Positions 53,909 through 63,221 are shown, counted from the stretch's first letter. The stretch: DNA of 64,000 nucleotides from Oscillospiraceae bacterium (GCA_017429325.1 JAFRPC010000054.1:1-64000), one strand, 5' to 3'. Numbers and translations: made by a program. Notes: generated from the letters alone by a model not told the origin.

Positions 53909-55186
53909 TCAGATAGTAATTTGATAGTTTTGCATCAACTGCGCAACACGTTCCGGGCCGACCAGGGAGGCCGCCTTGTGCAGCAGCTCCTCCCGGGACA
54001 TCGGATTCTCCGGCTCGCCCTTGGCATAGTCCACCCGATGGGACAGCTCCGTTCCGTCTGTCAGCCGGACGGTCACGACTGCGACCCGTTTCCGGGCACT
54101 CTCCCGGGTCAGTTCCTCGTTCTCGACAACAGACACCCGCCCGCAGAGTGCGAGCGCCGCTTCGTCCGGCGGCTCAAAGACCGAGAGATCCGCTTTGCCC
54201 CGCAGCAGCGCGGCGGCGACGGCGTAGGGGGTGCTGAGCTTCGCGGAGGCGACGCCGGAGATCTTTGTGTGGTCGTGCCCCTTGACGCCCAGACGGTAGG
54301 TCTCCACCCGGATGTCCCGGATCTCCCGCCCCTGGATCAGCGGATGCAGGCAGATCGCCGCCTCCACGGCGGAATGGCTGTGGCGGCAGGAGGCGTAGGG
54401 CTTGACGTAGATGCGCTCGATCTCAAACCAGGGCTGCTCCGCCAGGAGCTTTTCCGGGGCCCAGGCGTCGGCGTAGAGCCGGAAAAAGCCCCGCTCTCCG
54501 CCCAGCATGTCGTCCGGGCAGAGGAAGTCGGTCCTTCCCAGAAAGGCCGCTGTCAGGCCGTCCATGGCGGCGCGGCCCAGATTGTAGGGCTTCAGCTCCG
54601 AGCGCTGCTCCTGGAGCTCCAGCATCCCGGCAGCGCTGCCGGCGGCCAGGGTCAGCGTGCGTCCGAGCTGCTCCGCGCTGTAATCCAGCGCGAAGGCCGC
54701 GCCGACGGCGGCGCCGAGGGTCCCGCAGGTCCCGGCGGTGTGGAAGCCCCGCTGCTTGTGAGAGGGCTGCATGGCGATGGCGACCCGGCAGGCCGCCTCA
54801 TAGCCCATGACGACCCCCGCGGCGAAACGCTCCCGGGAGAGCCCATGCTCCGCCTGAACGGACAGCAGCGCGGAAAGGATGGAAGCGCCGAGATGAATCA
54901 TAGCGAAGCGCTGCCCGTCGTCCAGCTCCAGACAATGGGCGTTGAAGCCGTTGATCAGGGCGGCGGTCTTGCCGTCCGTCAGCCGGTCATAGCCGAGCAG
55001 CGGGGCGTTTCCCTGGGGCAGAGAGGGGAAGACGGGCAGCCAGCGGTCCCGGTTTTTCCCGGCTCCGGCCTCCGTCACGGCCAGATAATCCAGCAGGCAG
55101 GCAGAGGCGCGGGTAAATTCCCGCGCTGTGATCTGCCCGGCTTTCTTTTGCAGATACGCGGCAAACGCAGTCGTCGTGTCGCTCAT
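53909..55186 (-). CDS. MmgE/PrpD family protein
   Basis: 425 residues, all-alpha PrpD N-terminal domain. GFNAHCLELDDGQRFAMIHLGASI near 80 (active-site region of the family), VVMGYEAACRVAIAM near 130, FHTAGTCGTLGAAVGAAFAL near 150 and KPYASCRHSHSAVEAAI near 265. Known relatives dehydrate 2-methylcitrate or, in the related iminodisuccinate group, epimerise aspartate. There are no other 2-methylcitrate cycle genes (prpB, prpC) here, so propionate use is unlikely. It may form part of a route to an unusual dicarboxylic or amino acid. It sits between a U32-like gene and a hydroxyacid dehydrogenase gene. Confidence 0.9.
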   Translation of the reverse strand: MSDTTTAFAAYLQKKAGQITAREFTRASACLLDYLAVTEAGAGKNRDRWLPVFPSLPQGNAPLLGYDRLTDGKTAALINGFNAHCLELDDGQRFAMIHLGASILSALLSVQAEHGLSRERFAAGVVMGYEAACRVAIAMQPSHKQRGFHTAGTCGTLGAAVGAAFALDYSAEQLGRTLTLAAGSAAGMLELQEQRSELKPYNLGRAAMDGLTAAFLGRTDFLCPDDMLGGERGFFRLYADAWAPEKLLAEQPWFEIERIYVKPYASCRHSHSAVEAAICLHPLIQGREIRDIRVETYRLGVKGHDHTKISGVASAKLSTPYAVAAALLRGKADLSVFEPPDEAALALCGRVSVVENEELTRESARKRVAVVTVRLTDGTELSHRVDYAKGEPENPMSREELLHKAASLVGPERVAQLMQNYQITI

Positions 55187-55251
55187 ATCGTCCTCCGGCG
55201 AATCGTATCGTAATCGTTTTGATTTATCGAAAAGAGTTCCCGCACGCCGCG

Positions 55252-56229
55252 TCAGAGATATTTCGCGGCTGCGATCTGCTCATAGTTTCCCTGAGTATAG
55301 CATTGGATGTTGAACATGGCGTCGTGCATCATCCGGCGGAAGGAATCTTCGGTGATACCGCCGACGTGGGGCGTCACGATGACGTTTTCCATTTGCAGGA
55401 TGGGCTCGTCTGCCGGGACCGGCTCCTTGGGGAACACGTCCAGCCCGGCGAAGGACAGCTTCCCGGACGCCAGCGCTTCCCGCAGTGCCGGGAACTCCAC
55501 CAGCCCGCCCCGGGCGGTGTTGATCAGGATGGCGCCCTCCTTCATCCCCGCAAGAAAGTCCCGGTCGATCAGCCCGGCGTTCTCTTTTGTCAGCGGGCAG
55601 TGGAGGGAGAGGATGTCGGCGCAGGCCGCCAGCTCCCGCAGGGGCAGATAGCGGAGCCCCAGCCCCTGCTCCACGGCTTCTTCCGCTCGCCAGGGGTCGA
55701 AGTACAGGAGCTGTGCGCCAAAGGCCCGCAGCAGGGAGGCGACCCTTCTGCCGATGCTGCCCAGACCGATCAGGCCGACGGTCTTCCCCGCCAGCTCCGC
55801 GGTCCGGACCCCTTGCGCCTGCTTTTCCCAGACGCCTCCGGCGGTCTTCCGATGGAGCTGAGGCAGACGCCGCAGGCAGGCCAGCATCAGAAGGAGCGTG
55901 TGCTCCGCGACGCTCTGGGCGTTCACGCCCTGGTTAACGTAGAGCGGGATGCCCCGGGCCTTGATGGCCTCCAGGTCCAGCGAATCCAGGCCCACCCCGG
56001 TCCGCTGGATCATTTGGAGCCGCGGCGCCGCCGCCAGGGCCTCCGCCGTGATTTTGACGCGGCCGCTGGCCAGCAGAAAATCGGCCTCCGGGATCAGCCG
56101 GAGCAGGCTTTCCTCGTCGTTCCGCTCCAGCATTTTCAGTTCAAAACCTTCCGGCAGCTCCTCCGCGACGATCCGGTAAGGACCCGCGGGATAGTGGTTC
56201 GTCAGAAGGATCGTTTTCCATTGTGCCAT
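55252..56229 (-). CDS. D-2-hydroxyacid dehydrogenase (D-3-phosphoglycerate dehydrogenase-like)
   Basis: 325 residues. The NAD-binding GLGSIGRRVASLL is near 150, catalytic Arg in NTARGGLVE near 230, Glu near 260 and His in IVTPHVGGI near 285. There is no ACT regulatory domain, so a role in general serine synthesis is less likely. ATG 56229 follows GAGGTG; a start at 56253 has no site. It reduces an alpha-keto acid or oxidises a D-hydroxy acid, possibly one produced or used by the neighbouring PrpD and U32-like proteins. Confidence 0.9.
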   Translation of the reverse strand: MAQWKTILLTNHYPAGPYRIVAEELPEGFELKMLERNDEESLLRLIPEADFLLASGRVKITAEALAAAPRLQMIQRTGVGLDSLDLEAIKARGIPLYVNQGVNAQSVAEHTLLLMLACLRRLPQLHRKTAGGVWEKQAQGVRTAELAGKTVGLIGLGSIGRRVASLLRAFGAQLLYFDPWRAEEAVEQGLGLRYLPLRELAACADILSLHCPLTKENAGLIDRDFLAGMKEGAILINTARGGLVEFPALREALASGKLSFAGLDVFPKEPVPADEPILQMENVIVTPHVGGITEDSFRRMMHDAMFNIQCYTQGNYEQIAAAKYL

Positions 56230-56280
56230 AAAAGCACCTCTTTTGTGAATCAAAGGTTGCGCGGGCCGATGCGGACTTCC

Positions 56281-56306
56281 GTAGGGAGCGATGCCCTCAT
56301 CGCTCC
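56281..56306. repeat. Miniature palindrome
   Basis: GTAG(56281-56284) then GGAGCGATG (56285-56293), loop CCCT, CATCGCTCC (56298-56306), followed by GGACCTAC. It has the same edges as the cluster at 29682-29904 and overlaps the 3' end of the next gene by ten bases. Confidence 0.7.
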
Positions 56307-57178
56307 GGACCTACCCGTGCAATGATTTGGCTGAGATACTCCGGGTCCAAGCAGTCCTCTACGACGTTGCCGCCTTTGGCCTCGTTTGTGTATTTTCCCG
56401 GAACGACGATCCGCTCATACGGATTTTTGACGCCCCGCAGAAACCATTCGTAGGAAATATCCACGTGGCCGATGTCCACAGCCTGATAGCCCTTGCGGAA
56501 CAAATCATAGGCCAAAATCGTCGCCGTGGGGCCCAGGGCCAGAAGCACCAGATCGTCCTGCGGGACCTTTTCCAGGATCGTTGCCAGGATCTCGTCGTAA
56601 TGGGAGAAGGCGTTTTCCGCGGGACCGAGGATCCGGCGGACCCGTTTCGCATTGTCAAACAGGTCGTTTCCGACGCCCATGCGGGTCTTTTCCCCCTCTA
56701 CGACGGTGAGCTCCCGCTGATCCCAGATCTGTTTGAGTTTTCCGATATACGCCAATTCTTTTTTTCTATCGTTTGTAGATTGGTAGAATCTGGAGATATC
56801 CGTATGATAATACTGCCTGTCTTTGTCAAGCAATCTGCTGATCTTCCACAGGTATTTCACCCGATACCTGGGATAATACGGATACTTCGACACAAAAATC
56901 GCTTTGCTGATCCCGATCAGCAGTTTTTCGCTGCCGTGATAGGAAAGGACCTCTTTCAGCCGGGCGGTCAGCCTGTCGTCGCATTTCTGATAGCCCTCGG
57001 GCAAACCGAACATCAGGCCGAGATCCCCGTCGCCGAAGCGGGCAATGGAGCAGCGCTCTTCCACGATTTTGCGGACGGTCTCCTCTTTCGAAGCGATTTT
57101 CGGCTTTTTGCAGACCGCCTTGACGCAGAAATCAAGAACAAAAACGGCCGCTTTTTCCAGCTTGCTTTTCAGCTTCAT
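56297..57178 (-). CDS. GT-D fold glycosyltransferase (SP_1767/DUF1792 family)
   Basis: 293 residues. CSIARFGDGDLGLMFGLPEG near 45 is the DUF1792 signature with its acidic active-site pair, and LVLLALGPTATILAYDLFRKGYQAVDIGHVDISYEW near 200-235 is the conserved C-terminal segment. Founding members add sugars during serine-rich protein or polymer glycosylation. It lies directly after the GT2 gene. Its 3' end overlaps the palindromic element, which may have inserted into the stop region and lengthened or shortened the protein. Confidence 0.85.
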   Translation of the reverse strand: MKLKSKLEKAAVFVLDFCVKAVCKKPKIASKEETVRKIVEERCSIARFGDGDLGLMFGLPEGYQKCDDRLTARLKEVLSYHGSEKLLIGISKAIFVSKYPYYPRYRVKYLWKISRLLDKDRQYYHTDISRFYQSTNDRKKELAYIGKLKQIWDQRELTVVEGEKTRMGVGNDLFDNAKRVRRILGPAENAFSHYDEILATILEKVPQDDLVLLALGPTATILAYDLFRKGYQAVDIGHVDISYEWFLRGVKNPYERIVVPGKYTNEAKGGNVVEDCLDPEYLSQIIARVGPER

Positions 57179-57210
57179 AGGCAGGGCTCCAATTGAAGAG
57201 AAATATTCGG

Positions 57211-58383
57211 TTAAGAGGATGCCGCAGAATCGGGATTGCCGGTCAGGGAAGCCCGCTCTTCCGCCAGCGTTTGAATCCGTTTCGCTTCTTTTTCACGTTT
57301 TTGCTTGTTGATTCGGTAACACAGCTTTGCGGCTGGGACGGTGAAGGAGTAATAACTCAGGATCGTTCTTGGCAGGAAGCGCTCCCGCAGGGAGATATTT
57401 TTCAGATAATTCCAAAGGGAAAAGCGATACAGCCTGGGTTTGTGGGAGAAAAAGATGTTCTTTTCCCGAAAACGCCGCACACAGTCCTGCCAGGCCCAGT
57501 CCTCTACCATGCTGCTTGCGTAACTGACAATATCCCGCAGCCGGACGATCGCATCCGTGACTGCTTTCTCCGCGGCGGCGGGGTCTGTTTTTTCCAGCTC
57601 CAGGTATCTCTGTTTCTGAAACCATGCGCGATACCCGCGAAACAAAACCGTATTCCGCCGTTTTACTGCCCGATTTTTTACCGTTTCCGGATCAGCGATG
57701 GATATGGATTGCCCTGCATGGATCCGATAGTGATAGAGCGGACGGCCCTGGATCTGGTAGGTCCGGGCCCCGTTCTCATAGCACTCGTTCAGCATGACCC
57801 AGTCTGTGCCCCACATATAGAAGGGCTCGATGCCCCAGAAGCTTCCAGCTTCCGAAATCTGATTGGAATGGGGGGAGATCCCATGCTCGCGCAGGAAGGA
57901 AAGGCGCAGGATACTGGACCAGGGGTAGTAGCTGTTTCCTCTGATTCCGCAGACGGAAGGAAGCCCGCCCGATTGGAAAAGCTCCCGCTCCTCCTGGGTA
58001 AAGGCTGTTTGAAATCTGTAATAGGGGAATGCGTAACGGTCATAATCCGGATGCTCCCCGACGATTCGCTTCAGCTCGTCCACCGCATGAGGCGCCATCA
58101 CGTCGTCGTGGTCCACTAACCAGAGAAAATCTCCCGCGGCTGCTTCGCAGCCGATGACTCTGCCTCTGCCGAACTGCACGCCGTGCTGCTTGGTGATGAT
58201 CCGGATATTGGGATATTTTTCCGCATAGTCCCGCAAGATCTCCGGCGTACGGTCCGTAGAGCCGTCGTCCACGCAGATGATCTCGTATTCTTCCTTGGAC
58301 AGGTCCTGTTCCAGGCAGGAATCCAGGCATTCATTCAGGAATTTCTCATCGTTCCAGACCGGGATCACGATACTTAAAAACAT
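57211..58383 (-). CDS. Glycosyltransferase family 2
   Basis: 390 residues. GT-A fold: LSIVIPVWNDEKFLNECLDS at the N-terminus, EIICVDDGSTDRTPEIL (first Asp pair near 39), GRGRVIGCEAAAGDFLWLVDHDDVM (DXD-like near 95). The C-terminal 200 residues include a basic tail with no signal or membrane segment. It uses a nucleotide sugar for transfer to a lipid-linked acceptor at the cytoplasmic face. Confidence 0.92.
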   Translation of the reverse strand: MFLSIVIPVWNDEKFLNECLDSCLEQDLSKEEYEIICVDDGSTDRTPEILRDYAEKYPNIRIITKQHGVQFGRGRVIGCEAAAGDFLWLVDHDDVMAPHAVDELKRIVGEHPDYDRYAFPYYRFQTAFTQEERELFQSGGLPSVCGIRGNSYYPWSSILRLSFLREHGISPHSNQISEAGSFWGIEPFYMWGTDWVMLNECYENGARTYQIQGRPLYHYRIHAGQSISIADPETVKNRAVKRRNTVLFRGYRAWFQKQRYLELEKTDPAAAEKAVTDAIVRLRDIVSYASSMVEDWAWQDCVRRFREKNIFFSHKPRLYRFSLWNYLKNISLRERFLPRTILSYYSFTVPAAKLCYRINKQKREKEAKRIQTLAEERASLTGNPDSAASS

Positions 58384-58394
58384 TGCTTCCCCTC

Positions 58395-59429
58395 CTAAGC
58401 GCGGTGAAAGAGTTTCTTAAGGCGCCGTTTGATCCATTTCAGCCTGTTGACAATGGGGTCGATCCGCGCAGACATTCGCAGCCAGTAGCGCAGACGGTTT
58501 TCGTGCGCTTTTGGAATGTAAACACGGGAACGTCTGTAAGCTTTTTCAATCGGCTGCTCGAAAATGTGCAGGATCCACGCCTCAAGTTCCCTGTCAAGGC
58601 GCTCGGGGTAAGTCGGATCGTTCAGGACTGGCTGATTCAGCATCTGGAGGTATTTTTCATCATCCTGATCCAGTTCAATGATCGCCTGAATGGCCTCGTC
58701 AAAGGAGGGATAATCGGCCACATTGATGAATGCCTTCGGATTAAAGATCTCCGTGATTTGCGGGTCGCCGTAGTAAACCGGGATCGTGTCGGCATAGAAG
58801 GCGTCAACGATCTTCTCCGTGAAAAATCCGGGGTGGGAAGTGGACTCAAAGCAAAGCGTAAACTTGCACTTTTTTTGATAATCACTCTTTGTGTTGTCCC
58901 GGAAGCTCACCTTGGCGCCGGTGTTGTTCAGGTATGTACCAATCGAATCGACCTTTTTATACTCGCACAGGCGCTTGAAGAAGCCCCCGCGGATCCCGTT
59001 TTCAGACTCATGGCTTGCGCAGAAATTGGCGAAGATCGTTTTTTCCGCGAGACACTCCGGGCCGAAGACGATCTCACCGGCAGACCGCTTTACGAGATAG
59101 TCCACGCGGCGTTTTCTGGCTATCCCCTGCGGATAGCGAAAGTGCCGGTCGTTATACTGGATCGGATAGGAGGAGATCGCGTAATCGATCAGGTTAAAAT
59201 CCGGGACGACATTCTCTCCGGAGAACATGATGCGAATCTGGTCGCCCGCCTCCAGGTATTTATAGTATTCCTTAAAAACAGAAACATAGATGTAATCGGC
59301 GTCATCGCAGATCTCGACCTCGAACCCGTTCTTTTTCAGGATGGATACAATCCTGCTGGTCTCAGGGTTAAAGGTAGGCCACATATTCAAGAATTTCAGC
59401 TTGATTACTTTTTTCTCTGACGTTTCCAT
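58395..59429 (-). CDS. Glycosyltransferase family 10 (alpha-1,3-fucosyltransferase-like)
   Basis: 344 residues. The GT10 donor motif is plain near residues 190-235: CKFTLCFESTS, GFFTEKIVDAFYADTIPVYYG, FNPKAFINVADY. This motif binds GDP-fucose in known enzymes such as Helicobacter FucT. No GDP-fucose synthesis genes (gmd, wcaG) occur in this window, so the donor must come from elsewhere or be a different nucleotide sugar. Its presence among gut-bacterial surface genes hints at host-like fucosylated structures; this remains an inference. Confidence 0.88.
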   Translation of the reverse strand: METSEKKVIKLKFLNMWPTFNPETSRIVSILKKNGFEVEICDDADYIYVSVFKEYYKYLEAGDQIRIMFSGENVVPDFNLIDYAISSYPIQYNDRHFRYPQGIARKRRVDYLVKRSAGEIVFGPECLAEKTIFANFCASHESENGIRGGFFKRLCEYKKVDSIGTYLNNTGAKVSFRDNTKSDYQKKCKFTLCFESTSHPGFFTEKIVDAFYADTIPVYYGDPQITEIFNPKAFINVADYPSFDEAIQAIIELDQDDEKYLQMLNQPVLNDPTYPERLDRELEAWILHIFEQPIEKAYRRSRVYIPKAHENRLRYWLRMSARIDPIVNRLKWIKRRLKKLFHRA

Positions 59430-59492
59430 TATCTTCTCCTCTTCAAATCAAATCGTCCGGAATTTCAGGAGGGAAACCGCAGTGCACCACCG

Positions 59493-60653
59493 TTACTTGC
59501 CTTTGCCGCGCGGCAACAGCGTCTCCAGCCAGTCCACAACGCGCTGGGTGGAGTTCCCGTCGGTGTATTGGTTGGTCAGGCGCATGATCTCTTCCCGCTT
59601 TTTTCTCAGAGGATCGTCGCCTTCCACTAAACGGCGGAAGAATTGATCAAAATCATCCGCTGAATCCAGCATATACGAACAGGATCTCATGATGTCCATA
59701 TCAATGGCAAACCCGACCTGCTCGGCATAAAGCTCATAATCCTCAAAAGTCAGCGCAATTGGCTTTTGGGTAAGAAGATAATCAAAAAACACAGAAGAAT
59801 AATCTGTTATCAGCGCGTCGGTCCCCGCTAAGAACGGATAGGACTGGATTCCATGGTCCCATAAAAAGTCGTCGTCAATAAACACGATGTGGTCCAGAGA
59901 GAGGTTCCTGATATAGGACAGATCCTGTGATGGATGCGGCTTGATCACCAACAGGACGTCGTATTTTCGCGCCAGATCGTTGATGCGCAGCGCGGTGTCC
60001 TCATCGTGAATGACCGGGATCCCCATGCTGCCCCGATAATGGCCTTCGCTGCGGTCAGTGCTGTGCTGCCGGTAAGTGGGATACCAAACCACGATTTTGC
60101 GGCATGGTGTTTCAAAGAGCCCTTTGACGTCCACCCTGCGGTCGAACAAGCCGTCGTTTCTCGGATAGCCCAAGGTGACAAGCTTTTTCTCGTCAATGAC
60201 AAATTCCTCCGCGTTGACCGACTTCCAAAACTCGGACTGATTCAGCATATAATCCGCGTCTGGACGGCAGTTATAGTATTTTTTCAAGCTTTTTGCCGGA
60301 CTGCCGTGTGTCAGGAAAACCCGAACGGTGGACGGATTAAATTTTTTTAGTTGCCGGTTTTCATCAAGAATCAAGACAGCACGCAGCTTGTACCAGGTAA
60401 ATTTGATCCGCTTCCAATCAATTTTCGCTGTTACAGGCTGATGGATGATTTTGATGTGTTTGGCCTTTAAGAAAGCGATTTTTTCCGGGCAATCGGAAAC
60501 CAGGACAAACAGATATTTTTGATTCCACTTTCGGGCCAGCATTTCCCGCAGGACCGCTTCGGTATTTGGGCGCGTGCCTCGTTCCATTTCTATGACAATG
60601 GCGTTTTGTAATCTGAAAAAACGCAAAAACGCGATAAGAATCTTCCAAAGCAT
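59493..60653 (-). CDS. CDP-glycerol glycerophosphotransferase family protein
   Basis: 386 residues. VFLTHGSPAKSLKKYYN near 120, GYPRNDGLFDRR near 165, WYPTYRQHSTDR near 195 and DALITDYSSVFFDYLLTQKPIALT near 290 are the TagF/TagB-family landmarks. It should add glycerol phosphate or a related polyol phosphate to the growing teichoic-acid-like chain at the membrane. I chose ATG 60653 because GGAGG lies upstream; an earlier in-frame start is outside the homologous region. The TagD-like enzyme 12 kb away could supply its donor. Confidence 0.9.
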   Translation of the reverse strand: MLWKILIAFLRFFRLQNAIVIEMERGTRPNTEAVLREMLARKWNQKYLFVLVSDCPEKIAFLKAKHIKIIHQPVTAKIDWKRIKFTWYKLRAVLILDENRQLKKFNPSTVRVFLTHGSPAKSLKKYYNCRPDADYMLNQSEFWKSVNAEEFVIDEKKLVTLGYPRNDGLFDRRVDVKGLFETPCRKIVVWYPTYRQHSTDRSEGHYRGSMGIPVIHDEDTALRINDLARKYDVLLVIKPHPSQDLSYIRNLSLDHIVFIDDDFLWDHGIQSYPFLAGTDALITDYSSVFFDYLLTQKPIALTFEDYELYAEQVGFAIDMDIMRSCSYMLDSADDFDQFFRRLVEGDDPLRKKREEIMRLTNQYTDGNSTQRVVDWLETLLPRGKGK

Positions 60654-60788
60654 TTCTTTACCACCCTCCGGTTTATTGAATCGTGCGGTGTAGGCTTTCC
60701 CCGTCATTTACGGACCATGTTCCGGAGTCCCGCCCAAACAGCTTTGTGCGCAGTCAATTCTTCTTTCCTTGTAATTGTTCAGTCGCCC

Positions 60789-60867
60789 GTAGGGGCCGAT
60801 GCCTACATCGGCCCTACCTACCGATTTTTGCCTGCAAGCGAGGGCGGATGTGGGCATCCGCCCCTAC
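60789..60867. repeat. Two miniature palindromes in an intergenic gap
   Basis: GTAGGGGCCGATG (60789-60801) with CATCGGCCCTAC (60806-60817), and GGGCGGATG (60842-60850) with CATCCGCCC (60855-60863) then CTAC. Same architecture as the elements near 29.7 and 56.3 kb. Confidence 0.72.
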
Positions 60868-60878
60868 GACGAAGAGGG

Positions 60879-61904
60879 CTACTGAATAGATACCTTTCCT
60901 TTTGCTTCCCGGCGTTTTCTGCGCTCTGCAAGCTCCCACTTCCGCATATCCGGTTCGGTGACACTGCGGAAGAGCCAATAGGCTCTGGGGATGTAAATAA
61001 ATATCGTATAGAGCAATTTTTCCTTTTTGGAATAGATCTCCGTTTTTTTCAGCGGCTTTCCGCACCGCCGGAGCAGTCGGCTGCACTGCCGGGTGATTGC
61101 CTTGTCCGGAAGGATATAGGCCGACAGGTAGCGGGTGGACAGGCCGCGCTTGATGGCCTGATCCAGAAAAATAGATTCATTTTTCCTGGACGCAAGGGCT
61201 TTTTCCCCATAGACGGACGCAACGGCGAGCCTGCCGTCGAGCTTGGCCAGGTGCACCAGGGAGTCTTCCCGCTGATAGTAGAAATACAGGGTGTCCGGCA
61301 GAACGGCAACGGTCAGCTCCGGGTTCTGCTCGCCAAGCTCCGCGAGAAAGACAGAGTCTTCGGAATAAGACAGTGCTTCCCGGAAGCGAAGCGCCCGGAC
61401 AAGCGCGGAACGGATCAGCTTACAGCAGCCATAGGAGCGGTAATTATGCGTTTTATAGAAGACGGAGCTGTCAATGACGGTCAGCTTGTCCCCGGCAGAC
61501 ACGGGCGTCTCAAAGGAGAGCGGCAGGTCCTTGTCTGTGACCGTGCGGAATCCGCAGAGGCTCATGTCGGCCCCCGCTGTCTCCACTGCGTGGAGCAGCC
61601 GTTCAAAATACTGCGGGTGGACGAAATCGTCCGGGTCGATGAAGGCGAAGAATTCGCCGGTCATCCGGTCCAGTCCCGCGTTCCGGGCGGAGGAGACGCC
61701 GCCGTTTTCTTTGGCGATGACGACGATGCGGGGATCCTTTTCCGCATATTCGCGCAGGATCGCCAGCGAGGCGTCCCTGCTGCCGTCGTCCACACAGAGG
61801 ATCTCCAGATTCTGGTAGCTGTTTGCAAGGATGGAGTCCAGGCAGCGGGCCAGATAAGGCTCCATATTGTAAACAGGGATGATAACGGAAATGAGAGGCT
61901 CCAT
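60879..61904 (-). CDS. Glycosyltransferase family 2
   Basis: 341 residues. LISVIIPVYNMEPYLARCLDS at the N-terminus, LEILCVDDGSRDASLAIL near 34, GGVSSARNAGLDRMTGEFFAFIDPDDFVHP near 70-98 (DXD-type site). A second acidic segment, SEDSVFLAELGE near 190, fits the family's catalytic region. The basic C-terminal tail (RRKRREAKGK) may sit at the membrane. It follows ugd closely and is one of the first transferases of the transcript. Confidence 0.92.
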   Translation of the reverse strand: MEPLISVIIPVYNMEPYLARCLDSILANSYQNLEILCVDDGSRDASLAILREYAEKDPRIVVIAKENGGVSSARNAGLDRMTGEFFAFIDPDDFVHPQYFERLLHAVETAGADMSLCGFRTVTDKDLPLSFETPVSAGDKLTVIDSSVFYKTHNYRSYGCCKLIRSALVRALRFREALSYSEDSVFLAELGEQNPELTVAVLPDTLYFYYQREDSLVHLAKLDGRLAVASVYGEKALASRKNESIFLDQAIKRGLSTRYLSAYILPDKAITRQCSRLLRRCGKPLKKTEIYSKKEKLLYTIFIYIPRAYWLFRSVTEPDMRKWELAERRKRREAKGKVSIQ

Positions 61905-61922
61905 GGCTGCTCCTTTTCTCGA

Positions 61923-63164
61923 TCAATCCCGGTTGAAGAGGTCTCGGGTATAGACCTTTTCCCGGACGTCTGCCAGACAGGGATCGCTGCGGTTGGCGAT
62001 AATGGTATCGCTCATTGCCTTGAACTGCGCCAGGTCGTTGACCACACGGCTGCCGAAGAAGGTCTCTCCGTCCTTCAGGGTCGGCTCATAGATGATCACC
62101 GTGGCGCCCTTGGCCTTGATGCGCTTCATAATGCCCTGAATGGAGCTCTGGCGGAAGTTGTCGGAGTTTGCCTTCATCGTGAGCCGATAGACGCCGATGG
62201 TAACGGCCCGCTCCCGTTCCGCCTGCCAGGCGCTGCTTCCCGTATAGTATCCGGCCATCGCCAGGACCCGGTCGGCAATGTAGTCTTTTCTGGTCCGGTT
62301 CGACTCCACAATGGCCTGGATCAGATTCTGCGGGACGTCGGAGTAATTGGCGAGCAATTGCTTGGTGTCCTTCGGCAGGCAGTAGCCGCCGTAGCCAAAG
62401 GAGGGGTTGTTGTACTGCTGGCCGATGCGCGGATCCAGACAGACCCCGTCGATGATGCTCTTGGTATCCAGGCCCTTCATCTCGGCGTAGGTGTCCAGCT
62501 CGTTGAAATAGGAGACCCGCAGCGCCAGATAGGTGTTGGCAAACAGCTTCACGGCCTCCGCCTCGGTGCGGTTCATATAGAGCGTCGGAATGTCTTCTTT
62601 GACGGCCCCTTCCTGCAAAAGCCCGGCGAATTCCCGAGCGGCCCGGGTCAGGGTTTCGTCCTGAAGGTCGGTGCCGAGGATGATGCGGGAGGGATAGAGA
62701 TTGTCATAGAGCGCCTTGCTCTCCCGCAGAAACTCCGGGCTGAAGAGAATGCGGCGATTCCCCGTCCGCTGAACGATTTGCTCCGTGAAGCCGACGGGGA
62801 CCGTGGACTTGATGATGATCACGGCGTCCGGGTTGACGGCAGTGACCTGCCCGATGACAGACTCCACGGCGCTGGTGTCGAAATAGTTCTGCGTCGGGTC
62901 GTAGTTGGTGGGCGCGGACACGATCACGAATTCCGCGTCCCGGTAGGCGGCCTCCGCGTCCAGGGTGGCGGCCAGGTCCAGCTCCCGTTCCGCCAGATAC
63001 CGCTCAATGTATTCGTCCTGAATGGGGGATTTGCGCTGATTGATGAGGGCGACCTTGGCGGGGAGAATGTCCACGGCCTTCACCTGATTGTGCTGGGCCA
63101 GCAGGACCGCCAGAGACAGGCCCACATAGCCGGTACCGGCGACGGCGATTTTTCGTTTACCCAT
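61923..63164 (-). CDS. ugd: UDP-glucose 6-dehydrogenase
   Basis: 413 residues. [16 protein letters not shown] at the N-terminus binds [16 protein letters not shown] is near 120, [22 protein letters not shown] near 145, and the catalytic Cys in [16 protein letters not shown] near 255. The closing [25 protein letters not shown] matches the pneumococcal capsule enzyme Cap3A type. It oxidises UDP-glucose to UDP-glucuronate, so the polymer probably contains an acidic sugar, which would offer a carboxyl group for amide formation by the ligases of the locus. Confidence 0.95.
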   Translation of the reverse strand: MGKRKIAVAGTGYVGLSLAVLLAQHNQVKAVDILPAKVALINQRKSPIQDEYIERYLAERELDLAATLDAEAAYRDAEFVIVSAPTNYDPTQNYFDTSAVESVIGQVTAVNPDAVIIIKSTVPVGFTEQIVQRTGNRRILFSPEFLRESKALYDNLYPSRIILGTDLQDETLTRAAREFAGLLQEGAVKEDIPTLYMNRTEAEAVKLFANTYLALRVSYFNELDTYAEMKGLDTKSIIDGVCLDPRIGQQYNNPSFGYGGYCLPKDTKQLLANYSDVPQNLIQAIVESNRTRKDYIADRVLAMAGYYTGSSAWQAERERAVTIGVYRLTMKANSDNFRQSSIQGIMKRIKAKGATVIIYEPTLKDGETFFGSRVVNDLAQFKAMSDTIIANRSDPCLADVREKVYTRDLFNRD

Positions 63165-63221
63165 AAAGTCACATCCTTTTTATGTTTTCAAAGAAAAGAG
63201 GCGGGTGTTAAAGTTTTCATG

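Noticed and set aside
53909..55186. 2-methylcitrate cycle
   Set aside because: The PrpD-family protein has no PrpB or PrpC partners here; family membership alone does not show propionate metabolism.
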